A DNA stretch of 64,000 bases from UQRS01 sp050946935 (GTDB lineage Bacteria > Bacillota > Clostridia > Oscillospirales > Acutalibacteraceae). This document shows positions 25,580 through 33,306 of this stretch, in pieces. Every line of letters starts with the position of its first letter. The first letter of the stretch is position 1. The stretch lies in contig JBMNVR010000003.1 in assembly GCA_050946935.1 (NCBI GenBank), positions 1 through 64,000 of the forward strand. The letters are read 5' to 3'. The notes beneath the pieces are model-generated. The model was not told the DNA's origin and did no database searches. It worked only from the letters and a program-made list of their open reading frames with translations. The position numbers were made by a program, and so were the translations under genes.

Positions 25580-26218
25580 ATGAAAAGATATATCGCTGTT
25601 TTGCTCTCGCTTGCCATGCTGTTTGCGCTTGCCGCGTGTAATGGGAAAGAGGATGTCGCCGGTACCTCGTCGGGCGCGGCGGACGCTTCTTCTCAGGCGG
25701 CGCATACGGTGGACGTCCTCTCCTACGCAGTGGAGGGGGTGATCCCGGGGGTGGACGTGGCCCTCGGCACCTATATCGGCACGGTGAAGGAGATGTACGA
25801 CTATACCCCGCCGGAGGCGCAAATTGAGCCTGCTTCCGATGAAGGGGATGAGGGGCACGATCACGGGTTTGACATGGTGATTTACGACTCCTACACCCAG
25901 GTGAAGGTCGACCTTGGCGATACCTATCTGTTTTATAAAACGAAATATGAGGGAAGCGGGATTTCACGGATCGTCTGTTTCAAAGACGCTTTTGATTTTC
26001 AGATCGGCATCACCATGCCGGAGGATATCAAGGCTGCCGTCAGCGCCGCCCCCACGCGGGAGGAAACGGTCGATGCGGTCGATTTTCTGCCCTCGACGCC
26101 AACGGATTTCTCGGTCGTCAGCTATACGACCAACGACCATACCGTTGATTTTTATTTTACCGACGATTTTCTGACCTGCACGGTGCTCACCGACAACCGG
26201 TACTGGACCGAATCGTAG
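25580..26218 (+). CDS. Predicted lipoprotein of unknown function
   Basis: The 212-residue protein has a lipoprotein signal (MKRYIAVLLSLAMLFALAAC, lipobox LAAC with Cys20). A short Ser/Ala linker follows, then about 165 residues with a His/Asp patch (EGDEGHDHGFDM) and a beta-rich C-terminus. I do not recognise the domain. It lies 56 bases after pncB and may be co-transcribed. AAAGGGG lies about ten bases upstream of the ATG. Confidence 0.8.
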   Translation: MKRYIAVLLSLAMLFALAACNGKEDVAGTSSGAADASSQAAHTVDVLSYAVEGVIPGVDVALGTYIGTVKEMYDYTPPEAQIEPASDEGDEGHDHGFDMVIYDSYTQVKVDLGDTYLFYKTKYEGSGISRIVCFKDAFDFQIGITMPEDIKAAVSAAPTREETVDAVDFLPSTPTDFSVVSYTTNDHTVDFYFTDDFLTCTVLTDNRYWTES

Positions 26219-26286
26219 GGATCCGCTGTGCGATTATCCAAATGATCCGGCCGACGTATGGGCAAGATTCATACAAGCAGACCGTG

Positions 26287-26334
26287 AAAAGCGCCTCCTG
26301 ACGTAGAGTGGAAACTACGGCGGGAGGCGCTTTT
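26287..26334. terminator. Bidirectional terminator between the lipoprotein gene and the cotJ genes
   Basis: AAAAGCGCCTCC and GGAGGCGCTTTT with a 24-base loop; the A/T-flanked stem can serve both the lipoprotein gene (plus) and the cotJ operon (minus). Confidence 0.85.
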
Positions 26335-26410
26335 GTCCCTGGGACAATACAGCCTTGTCCCAAGGCGCGCCGTACAGGGCGGCGGGTTTAGGTATTTTGA
26401 AAAATGCACG

Positions 26411-26545
26411 TCATGCACTTCTTTGTGTTTCTGATAACCAATTGCACGACGCACCGCCATATTGCGTGATGATTAATTTTGCCAGAGCGGGGTTGGAAGT
26501 TTTGATGTTGATCGGGTATTGAAGCTTTTTCTCGTATTGCCACAT
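26411..26545 (-). pseudogene. cotJC: cotJC 5' fragment (upstream half of a split gene)
   Basis: The frame starts MWQYEKKLQYPINIKTSNP then ALAKLIITQYGG, the unmistakable CotJC N-terminus. After the core it runs into 13 unrelated codons (ASCNWLSETQRSA) and stops. AAAGGAGG lies 11 bases before the ATG, so the first half still looks translatable, giving a useless 44-residue peptide while split. CotJC is a manganese-catalase-like inner coat protein encoded after cotJA and cotJB. The next segment of the gene is at 109-218, same strand, sharing the 13-bp core at the break. Removing the 26,247 bases between cores joins QYGG to PDGELGASLRYLSQ in frame. Confidence 0.9.
26453..26465 (-). other. Putative attachment core, right copy
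   Basis: The minus strand reads GCAATATGGCGGT, identical to 206-218 and in the same cotJC codon phase. It marks exactly where the CotJC similarity of the 5' fragment ends. Direct orientation of the two copies predicts deletion, not inversion. Confidence 0.75.
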
Positions 26546-26548
26546 ATA

Positions 26549-26809
26549 CTAACAATCCTCCTTTATGCTTTCCCAGGGCCACGGGCTGTCCAGCCAGGTC
26601 CAGTGTCCTCCGTCAAAATCGTCGGGAGAGGACAGCGGCCCAAATTTTGCTTCGAATTCCGCTTTGTATTTTTGGGCTCTCTCCAGATATTTCTGATACA
26701 TTTCAAAAGCCTGCCGATTATTTGGGTGGGTGTCCAGAAAAACATGGGATTCCCACGCCGCAAACTGAAAAGCCGAAAGCTTGCAAAGCATTTTCTCGCG
26801 CTCGCTCAT
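26549..26809 (-). CDS. cotJB: Spore coat protein CotJB
   Basis: The 86-residue protein has the CotJB pattern: LCKLSAFQFAAWESHVFLD followed by THPNNRQAF, a helical YQKYLERAQKY stretch, and the C-terminal WTWLDSPWPWE. It belongs to the cotJ operon made in the mother cell and packaged in the coat with CotJC. Its ATG overlaps the cotJA stop (ATGA), so that start is preferred over a GTG three codons upstream. Next on the strand is the broken cotJC. Confidence 0.95.
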   Translation of the reverse strand: MSEREKMLCKLSAFQFAAWESHVFLDTHPNNRQAFEMYQKYLERAQKYKAEFEAKFGPLSSPDDFDGGHWTWLDSPWPWESIKEDC

Positions 26810-27021
26810 TGATCCCACCGCCTTCCCAAAAACGGCTTGTCAAGCGCAGGAAAAAGCGTGCCGGCACACAGGGCGTCCTCCGGTTCATAGACGTCCCCCA
26901 GTGTTTGCATGGGCACATAGGCCATGGTAAGCGGCAGATCTTTCAGCGGGGTGTTGTCAAAATCGCTGCCACGCGGGTTCCCGCTGCTAAAGTCGCCGAA
27001 GCGTCTCATATATTCTTCCAT
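26806..27021 (-). CDS. cotJA: Spore coat associated protein CotJA
   Basis: The 71-residue protein contains LTMAYVPMQTLGDVYEPEDA followed by LCAGTLFPALDKPFLGR, the conserved CotJA core. TTGGAGG sits 5 bases upstream of ATG 27021; an in-frame TTG at 27033 overlaps that site. It is the first gene of cotJABC, with a candidate sigma-E-type promoter at 27078-27110. Confidence 0.95.
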   Translation of the reverse strand: MEEYMRRFGDFSSGNPRGSDFDNTPLKDLPLTMAYVPMQTLGDVYEPEDALCAGTLFPALDKPFLGRRWDQ

Positions 27022-27077
27022 TTTTACCTCCAAAATTTACACAAAATTGACCGGCCGAAAAGCGACCGTGGTCAGTA

Positions 27078-27110
27078 CATACTATGCAGCGTAGGACAAA
27101 ATGGTTATTT
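27078..27110 (-). promoter_or_regulatory. Candidate sigma-E-type promoter of cotJABC
   Basis: The minus strand carries ACCATTTTGTCC and, 7 bases on, CATAGTATG. The latter fits the sigma-E -10 consensus (CATA...). The same pair of blocks (ATTTTGTCC and CATAGTATG, 8 bases apart) lies upstream of sipL, another sigma-E-regulated sporulation gene in its relatives. Confidence 0.6.
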
Positions 27111-27285
27111 GACAACGGGACAGGCCGCGGTTTAGAGGGTGGATTCCTGAATCCTCCTATTGCGTTTTGTTTTTTGTTTTCGTATAATAAAAACAGGATA
27201 GCGTTTGTGTTGCGGCGGCGCCATATTCCAAATGACGGAAGCCTGGTTCAATCCGCCGAATGTTCAGGATGGAGGGGTTTGCTTC

Positions 27286-28230
27286 ATGTTGCTTGGGTTC
27301 GATATCGGCGGAACCAAATGTGCGGTGATCACCGCGCTGCGGGAAGGGGAGGGGATCCGTCTGCTTTCGCGGGCACAGTGCCCAACCGACCTCTCCGTCG
27401 CGCCGGAGGAGATGATCGACCGTCTGGTTACGATGGCCGACGCTCTGGTCGGGGACGGCGAGGTAGAGGCGGTCGGCATTTCCTGCGGCGGGCCGCTGGA
27501 CTCCCGCGCCGGTGTGATTGCGGGACCGCCCAACCTGCCCGGTTGGACGCATGTAGAGATTGTCTCTCGGTTGTCCGGGCATTATAAGGTTCCCGTCCGT
27601 CTGCAAAACGACGCCAACGCCTGCGCGCTGGCCGAGTGGAAGTTCGGCGCGGGACGGGGCGTTGACGATCTGATCTTTCTCACGTTTGGCACCGGACTGG
27701 GCGCGGGCCTGATTTTGGACGGCCGACTGTATACCGGGGTGAACGACAACGCCGGAGAGGTCGGACATATACGTCTGGAATCGGACGGCCCGGTGGGATA
27801 CGGTAAAGCCGGTTCTTTTGAAGGCTTTTGCAGTGGTGGGGGTTTGGCGCAGCTTGGCTTGCAGATGGCTGTCCGCCAGGCCGAAAAGGGAGAACCTCCT
27901 CTTTATTTCCGCTCCGGAGCGCCGGAGGAGGTCACCGCAAAATCCATCGCACAGGCCGCCGAGCAGGGGGATGCAACCGCCCGGCTGGTGTATCGGACAT
28001 GCGGGGAGCAGCTTGGAAAAGGGCTTTCCATTCTGATGGATATACTCAACCCCCGTCGGATCATTATCGGCAGTATTTTTGCCCGGTCGCACCATCTGCT
28101 GTGGGAGGCCGCGAAAGCGGTCATCGAGCGGGAGGCTCTGCCGCAGGCGGTGGCTTGCTGTGATGTGGTGCCGGCCGGCCTTGGCGAGCGGATCGGTGAC
28201 TATGCGGCGATTGCCACCGCCCTGCTGTAA
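27286..28230 (+). CDS. ROK-family sugar kinase
   Basis: The 314-residue protein has the ROK N-terminal phosphate loop LLGFDIGGTKCAV, the catalytic region VRLQNDANACALAEWKFG, and TFGTGLGAGLILDG. A glucokinase-like C-terminus (LMDILNPRRIIIGS) follows. The zinc-binding CXCGXXGC motif is absent (FEGFCSGGGL in its place), as in some ROK kinases. The substrate is unknown; the next gene encodes an SIS isomerase, suggesting a common sugar-phosphate pathway. GGAGGGG lies upstream of the ATG. Confidence 0.92.
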   Translation: MLLGFDIGGTKCAVITALREGEGIRLLSRAQCPTDLSVAPEEMIDRLVTMADALVGDGEVEAVGISCGGPLDSRAGVIAGPPNLPGWTHVEIVSRLSGHYKVPVRLQNDANACALAEWKFGAGRGVDDLIFLTFGTGLGAGLILDGRLYTGVNDNAGEVGHIRLESDGPVGYGKAGSFEGFCSGGGLAQLGLQMAVRQAEKGEPPLYFRSGAPEEVTAKSIAQAAEQGDATARLVYRTCGEQLGKGLSILMDILNPRRIIIGSIFARSHHLLWEAAKAVIEREALPQAVACCDVVPAGLGERIGDYAAIATALL

Positions 28231-28249
28231 GGAAAGGAGCGCGATTTGA

Positions 28250-28882
28250 TTGAACGCTTTGTTTGAAAGACACCCTCGCCTTGCCGGACAGAGGGAGAAT
28301 ATTGAAAAAACGCTTGCCGCGCTGATTGGCTGTTTTGAAGGCGGCGGAAAGCTGTTGCTTTGTGGCAACGGGGGCAGCTGCGCGGATTGCGAGCATATTG
28401 TCGGGGAACTGATGAAAGGTTTTTTGGAATGTCGGCCGCTCTCTCCCGACAAACGGGCCGAGATGCAAGCCGCCTCCCCCGATTTGGAGGAGGTGTGGCT
28501 CGACCGGTTGCAGGCGGCGCTGCCGGCGATTTCCCTCCCTTCCTTTGCCGCGCTGAACTCGGCGTTTTGCAACGACGTGGATCCAGAGCTGGTTTATGCG
28601 CAGCCTTTGATGGGGCTGGGAAGAAGAGGAGATCTTCTGCTGTGCATCAGCACCTCCGGCAATTCCGCGAATGTCTGTGCCGCGGCGGCAGTCGCGCGTG
28701 GACTGGGGGTAACGGTGATCGGGCTGACGGGGGAGGATGGAGGAAGGCTGCGGAGCCTCTCTGACCTGTGTATCTGTGTGCCGGAGCGGGAGACTTACAA
28801 GGTGCAGGAGCTGCATCTTCCGGTTTATCACTACCTCTGTGCTGCGGTGGAACAAAGGTTTTTTGGAACGGAGGAAGCGTAA
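28250..28882 (+). CDS. SIS-domain protein, GmhA-like phosphosugar isomerase
   Basis: The 210-residue protein contains LLLCGNGGSCADCEHIVGEL and LLLCISTSGNSANVCAA, the two phosphate-binding loops of SIS isomerases, in the spacing seen in GmhA (sedoheptulose-7-phosphate isomerase). It also has the QELHLPVYHYLC helix near the end. It starts with TTG about 11 bases after AAAGGAG, 19 bases after the ROK kinase gene, so the two form an operon. Actual substrate is uncertain. Confidence 0.88.
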   Translation: MNALFERHPRLAGQRENIEKTLAALIGCFEGGGKLLLCGNGGSCADCEHIVGELMKGFLECRPLSPDKRAEMQAASPDLEEVWLDRLQAALPAISLPSFAALNSAFCNDVDPELVYAQPLMGLGRRGDLLLCISTSGNSANVCAAAAVARGLGVTVIGLTGEDGGRLRSLSDLCICVPERETYKVQELHLPVYHYLCAAVEQRFFGTEEA

Positions 28883-29019
28883 ACCGGTGGAGGAGCGCCG
28901 GGTTTTATACATCGTTGATGTTTCGGCTATCGTGTTGGGCTTGGTAAAAATCGGTGCATAACGTATGGCTGTCCCGGGAGGATTGTATGACTGAAATTTA
29001 AAAATATGCATTATTCAAA

Positions 29020-29063
29020 CGCCCCCTGCCGTGAACTGAACCGGCAAGGGGCGCTGGTTTTTA
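29020..29063 (+). terminator. Terminator after the SIS-domain gene
   Basis: CGCCCCCTGCCG pairs with CGGCAAGGGGCG (one mismatch), followed by CTGGTTTTTATT. It directly abuts the mobile element at 29064. The 137 bases between the gene and this hairpin hold nothing recognisable. Confidence 0.75.
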
Positions 29064-29313
29064 TTGAGTGGGGAAATCACCGGCTCTGCAGGTGAAGGTG
29101 CCCTGTAAAAAAGCTTTTGCTTCAAGCGTCGAGCGAAGCGAGCTGCTATCAGCAAGGTATCAGCAAAGGAAAACCTTTCATTCGAACAGCGGTTGCCCGT
29201 TTACGGGCCGTGGGGCAAATGATGCGGATGAAATAAGATTCGGTGCGTCTTGAGACGCATACTGGTAATAGACCCTTATAGGGCCACTCAAGCCACCGGC
29301 TAAGCCGGTGGCT
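29064..29313 (+). mobile_element. HEARO/omega-RNA-like insertion element, copy 2 (no protein)
   Basis: This ~250-base element shares with 3924-4176 a left hairpin with ATCACCGGCT...AGGTGAAGG, GGTGCCC, the block GCTTCAAGCGTCGAGCGAAG, CCCGTTTACGGG, GTGCGTCTTGAGACGC, CCCTTATAGGG and the right hairpin GCCACCGGC...GCCGGTGGC (29292-29312). It too is followed by ATGA (29314-29317). No ORF is present. Its right edge is one base from the YfbR-like gene stop codon (29318-29320). The two copies differ by many compensatory-looking changes in stems, so they are not recent duplicates. Assignment to IscB-associated RNAs is by pattern. Confidence 0.65.
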
Positions 29314-29317
29314 ATGA

Positions 29318-29902
29318 CTATATGTTTTCGGCTGTCTGCTCGTCCAGCGTGAGGCCAAATCCGTCCATAAATTCCCGGAGGAAAATGTCCGCCTCCGGTA
29401 AAGAGAGGCGTTCGATCGCCGCCCGGGTCGCGGCGGCCGCGGCGTCAAACTCCCGGTTGCCCATTTTTTCCTCCTCCATGCACTTGATGTAGGCCGAAAG
29501 CTTGTCAGCCGCTTTCACAAGAGGAAGATATTCCACCGGGGGAGAGAGCAGTGCGGCGTAATCGGGGCGCAGATCCTCCGGCAAAAAGGAGAGAAGCCGG
29601 TCACCGGCCGAATGTTCAATCTGCTTGTATGCGTCGCGGATGCCGGGGTTGTAATATTTGACCGGGGTGGGCAGGTCGCCGGTTAAAATCTCGGTCGCGT
29701 CGTGATAGAGCGCGAACAGCGCGGCTTGTCCCGGATCGTAGCTTTTGCCAAGACGGCGATTGCCGATCAGGGCCAGCGCGTGGGCCAGCATGGCGGTCTC
29801 CAGAGAGTGCTCGCTGAGGTTTTCCTCCCGCGTGTTACGCATCAGCCCCCAGCGCGTAATATATTTCATGCGGGAGAGAATCGCGAAAAAGTTGGATGAC
29901 AT
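29318..29902 (-). CDS. yfbR: YfbR-like HD-domain 5'-nucleotidase
   Basis: The 194-residue HD-domain protein has RWGLMRNTREENLSEHSLET and LFALYHDATEILTGDLPTPV (the HD pair plus Glu), followed by ADKLSAYIKCMEEE, matching YfbR 5'-deoxynucleotidases. These dephosphorylate deoxynucleoside monophosphates with a divalent metal. GGAGGTATCC precedes the ATG. A mobile element lies directly against its stop codon. It is followed at the 5' side by nadE on the same strand, with a 42-base gap. Confidence 0.9.
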   Translation of the reverse strand: MSSNFFAILSRMKYITRWGLMRNTREENLSEHSLETAMLAHALALIGNRRLGKSYDPGQAALFALYHDATEILTGDLPTPVKYYNPGIRDAYKQIEHSAGDRLLSFLPEDLRPDYAALLSPPVEYLPLVKAADKLSAYIKCMEEEKMGNREFDAAAAATRAAIERLSLPEADIFLREFMDGFGLTLDEQTAENI

Positions 29903-29944
29903 GGGATACCTCCTGAAATAGCGTCGGGTGAATACCGGGAATCT

Positions 29945-31855
29945 TTACAGCCGCTCAAGCTCCTCCATCCAGAGGGTCGCGCAGGCGTCGCTCGGCATCC
30001 GCCAATCCCCGCGGGGAGAGAGGGTGACCGAGCCGATCTTCGGCCCGTCAGGCAGACAGGATCGTTTGAACTGCTGGCTGAAAAAGCGGCGGTAGAATAC
30101 CTTCAGCCAGGAGAGAATGGTCTGATGGTCATACTCGCTGCCGAAAGCGTATTCGGCCAGTCGCAGCACCTTGGCCGGGGGAAAGCCCCACCGGATGCCG
30201 TTGTAGAGGAAAAAATCGTGCAGCGCATACGGCCCGACAAGATCCTCGGTCTTTTGAGAAATCTCGCCCCCCTCGGGCGGGAGCAGCTCGGGACTGACCG
30301 GTGTGTCGAGAATATCCAGCAAAACGTTCCGCAGGGCGTCCTCGGCGGCTGTGTCGGCGGCGTAGCGGACGATGTGGCGCACCAGCGTTTTGGGTACGCC
30401 GGCGTTGACGGCGTACATCGACATGTGGTCGCCATTGTAGGTCGCCCATCCGAGCGCCAGTTCTGAAAGATCTCCGGTGCCGATCACCAGCCCGCCGTTT
30501 TTGTTGGCGATATCCATCAGAACCTGGGTGCGCTCCCTGGCCTGCGCGTTTTCAAAGGCGACGCTCCGGTCGTCCTCCGGCAGGGAGATGTCGACCAGAT
30601 GCTGTCGCACCGCTGTGGTGATGTCGATGGTTAAAAGGGTTGTTCCCAACGCCTCGGCCAGGGCGGTCGCGTTATTTTTTGTGCGGTCGGTCGTGCCAAA
30701 GCAGGGCATGGTGATTGCCGTAATTTCAGATAACGGCCGGCCGAGCGCCTGCATTGCGCGAACGGCGACCAACAGAGCGAGTGTGGAGTCCAGCCCGCCC
30801 GACAATCCGATCACGGCCGAGGCTGCGCCGGTATGCTGCAAACGCTTACGCAGCCCCTCCGTTTGCATGGAGAGGATCAGCTCGCAGCGCTCGGACCGGT
30901 TCTTCTCGTCCGCGGGGACGAAGGGGCGGGAGGGGACAAACCGGGTCAGCAGCGTTTTCTCGAGCCGGAAGTTGAAACGGACGGTTTGATACCCGTCGTC
31001 GCCGGCCGCGGGATAGGTGGTCATCCGCCGGCGTTCTCCGCACAGGCGGGAGAGGTCGACCTCCGACACCGCCATGCTGGGCTTGAAGAGCGCCGTCTCA
31101 TCCAAAATGGCGTCATTTTCGGCCAGAATGCAGTGTCCGCCGAATACCATGTCGGTTGTGGATTCTCCTGCGCCGATGCTGGCGTAAAGGTAGCCGCAGA
31201 GCAGCCGGGCCGACATGCTTTTGACCATCTCGCGCCGGTATTCCCGCTTTCCGATGGTCTCATTGCTGGCGGAGGGGTTGAGAATTATGGTTGCCCCGGC
31301 TGTTGCGTGAGAGATACAAGGCGGGCAGGGCGCCCAGAGATCCTCGCAAACCTCCACACCGACAACGCATTCCGGCAGGTTGCCGGCCGCAAACAGCAGT
31401 CGCGCGCCGAAAGGCACCTCCTGTCCAAAAAAGCGGACGATCGAGTTTTCTGCCGGAGCGGCGTCGAACTGCCGCCCCTCGTAAAACTCGTTATACATCG
31501 GGATGTGGGATTTTGGCACGAAGCCAAGAATACAACCGGCGTGCAGCACCGCGGCGCAGTTGTATAGCTTGCCGCGGTGGCGCAGGGGCAAACCGACCGT
31601 GAACAGAAGATCAAGGCCGGCGGTCATGGAAGCAATCTCGTTCACCGCGGCGGCCGCGGCGTCGAGCAGCGTCTTTTGAAAAAACAGGTCGCCGCAGGAG
31701 TAGCCGGTAACGCAAAGCTCGGGCAGTACCAGCACCTTGGCGCCGAGCGCGGCGGCCTCCTTCGCCTTTTCGATAATAGCGCTTTTGTTATAGCCGCAGT
31801 CAGCTATCCGGATGTCTGCCGGTGCGGCGGCGACCTTGATAAATCCGTCTTTCAT
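29945..31855 (-). CDS. nadE: Glutamine-dependent NAD+ synthetase
   Basis: The 636-residue two-domain enzyme has an N-terminal nitrilase-type glutaminase with the Glu-Lys-Cys triad (VLPELCVTGYS, KSHIPMYNEFYEGRQ, VGVEVCEDLW). Its C-terminal synthetase carries the P-loop VIGLSGGLDSTLALL and GTGDLSELALGWATYNGDHM. It makes NAD from deamido-NAD using glutamine ammonia channelled between domains. With pncB it completes most of the nicotinate salvage route. Normal length for this class. Confidence 0.97.
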   Translation of the reverse strand: MKDGFIKVAAAPADIRIADCGYNKSAIIEKAKEAAALGAKVLVLPELCVTGYSCGDLFFQKTLLDAAAAAVNEIASMTAGLDLLFTVGLPLRHRGKLYNCAAVLHAGCILGFVPKSHIPMYNEFYEGRQFDAAPAENSIVRFFGQEVPFGARLLFAAGNLPECVVGVEVCEDLWAPCPPCISHATAGATIILNPSASNETIGKREYRREMVKSMSARLLCGYLYASIGAGESTTDMVFGGHCILAENDAILDETALFKPSMAVSEVDLSRLCGERRRMTTYPAAGDDGYQTVRFNFRLEKTLLTRFVPSRPFVPADEKNRSERCELILSMQTEGLRKRLQHTGAASAVIGLSGGLDSTLALLVAVRAMQALGRPLSEITAITMPCFGTTDRTKNNATALAEALGTTLLTIDITTAVRQHLVDISLPEDDRSVAFENAQARERTQVLMDIANKNGGLVIGTGDLSELALGWATYNGDHMSMYAVNAGVPKTLVRHIVRYAADTAAEDALRNVLLDILDTPVSPELLPPEGGEISQKTEDLVGPYALHDFFLYNGIRWGFPPAKVLRLAEYAFGSEYDHQTILSWLKVFYRRFFSQQFKRSCLPDGPKIGSVTLSPRGDWRMPSDACATLWMEELERL

Positions 31856-31954
31856 AGTGCAACCTCATTATCCATCATTTTATTTTTATTATAAGCCAAA
31901 ATTACCGAAAAGCAAGAAAAAGCAAAGATTTCTTAAAAAAATTACGATTTGCTA

Positions 31955-31983
31955 TTGAAATTTTTGAACGGTAGTGTTAAAAT
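31955..31983 (+). promoter_or_regulatory. Promoter of the tRNA gene
   Basis: TTGAAA, 17 bases and TAAAAT, 36 bases before the tRNA 5' end. Confidence 0.7.
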
Positions 31984-32018
31984 ACAAAAGCTGCAGTTCG
32001 AAAGCAGAAAAAACATAT

Positions 32019-32094
<76 letters not shown>

Positions 32095-32124
32095 GAAAGG
32101 TTGCACAATATAGATGCAACCACG

Positions 32125-32152
32125 AAAAACCTCGATTCTATCGAGGTTTTTT
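32125..32152 (+). terminator. Terminator after tRNA-Ala
   Basis: AAAACCTCGA-TTCTA-TCGAGGTTTTTT; strong stem and T-run. Confidence 0.9.
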
Positions 32153-32255
32153 GCTGTCTATAGGGCAAAAAAGTCATAGGGTTGATTCAAGGATGAATTT
32201 GCCCTTTTTCGGCTATTTTGAGGTTCTGAACTTTCGAAAACAGAATATTGGCTGT

Positions 32256-32293
32256 AAAGGCAGATGGAAGTAAAAAATCCATCTGCCTTTTTT
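32256..32293. terminator. Second terminator upstream of the LRR genes
   Basis: AAAGGCAGATGG and CCATCTGCCTTTTTT. It isolates the imported LRR region from the tRNA transcript. Confidence 0.8.
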
Positions 32294-32319
32294 ATTTCCC
32301 CTATTTCCGAAAATAAGGA

Positions 32320-33306
32320 GTGTTTTTTATATTACCTCAAACAGATTTACAGCAGATAAAGAAAGTGGCTCACACCTTCCTGCTACTTGATCCAAAGCCA
32401 ACAGGTTATGCTTTCATAGTGAAACATCCATACACCGATAATGCCTTTGTGACCTTGGAAGTTGGTAAAAAGGAGTATGTTCCGGCAAACATCCTGGAAG
32501 ACAGTACGGCAATGAAAAAGTGGCGAGAGAATGTTTCAAGAATAATCGAGAACGCAAAGAATCCCCGCCATGTCTATATGGGACTCACCAAATCATACCG
32601 CTTCGCTTTTCTGAAATACGCTATGCCATATATGTCACAGAAAGACTTTTCAGAATATCTTGCCGATGCGTGGGTGCTCTGTGAAGCACCGAACAGAGAT
32701 CCGAATTTTACGAAAAGACAAATGATAGGTCTGTTTCAAAAAGCCGATCCGAGGATTTTGATGTCGGATGATGAATATGACCGTTTACAGAATCTTGAAA
32801 TAATCACAATAGATGCCATCAATAACTATACGTTCTTTGGCTGTGCATCGTTGCTTTCCGTAAATTTGCCTGATACAGTCAAATCAATTGGAGATTACGC
32901 TTACTATGGCTGTGTGCTTATCAGTGACCTTAATTTGGATAACTCCATAGAAACGATTGGAAAATATGCTTTCTACAATTGTAATCAGGTAAAAGCAATC
33001 GTCCTTCCCTGTACGGTTAAAATGGTGGATGACTATGCTTTCCGTTCTTGCAGCAGCGTTAAGGAGATTTCACTACCGGATAGCGTAACTACGCTTGGAG
33101 ATTGTGTATTCTATGGTTGTATCGGTTTGGAGCAGGCTGAATTCGGTACTGGCATAACTTCAATTGGGGACAGAGTGTTCTATGCCTGTGTAAACCTGAA
33201 AAAACTCGTTTTGAATGGCAATGTTACCAATATTCATGACCTCGCATTTTATGGTGCAGAAGATACGGTAATTTACAGCTTTGAAAACGAGTATGTTGAA
33301 GTGTAA
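32320..33306 (+). CDS. BspA-type leucine-rich-repeat protein with unknown N-terminal domain
   Basis: The 328-residue product has an N-terminal ~165-residue domain that I do not recognise (DLQQIKKVAHTFLLLDPKPT..., helical, no signal peptide). About six LRR_5 (BspA-like) repeats of about 23 residues follow (for example IGDYAYYGC, IGKYAFYNC, VDDYAFRSC, LGDCVFYGC). The frame stops just as an overlapping +1-shifted frame begins another LRR protein, so the two may be parts of one ancestral gene or a recombination joint. AAGGAG abuts the GTG start, so the true start may be a few codons downstream. The DNA is clearly more AT-rich than the neighbouring genes. Confidence 0.7.
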   Translation: MFFILPQTDLQQIKKVAHTFLLLDPKPTGYAFIVKHPYTDNAFVTLEVGKKEYVPANILEDSTAMKKWRENVSRIIENAKNPRHVYMGLTKSYRFAFLKYAMPYMSQKDFSEYLADAWVLCEAPNRDPNFTKRQMIGLFQKADPRILMSDDEYDRLQNLEIITIDAINNYTFFGCASLLSVNLPDTVKSIGDYAYYGCVLISDLNLDNSIETIGKYAFYNCNQVKAIVLPCTVKMVDDYAFRSCSSVKEISLPDSVTTLGDCVFYGCIGLEQAEFGTGITSIGDRVFYACVNLKKLVLNGNVTNIHDLAFYGAEDTVIYSFENEYVEV

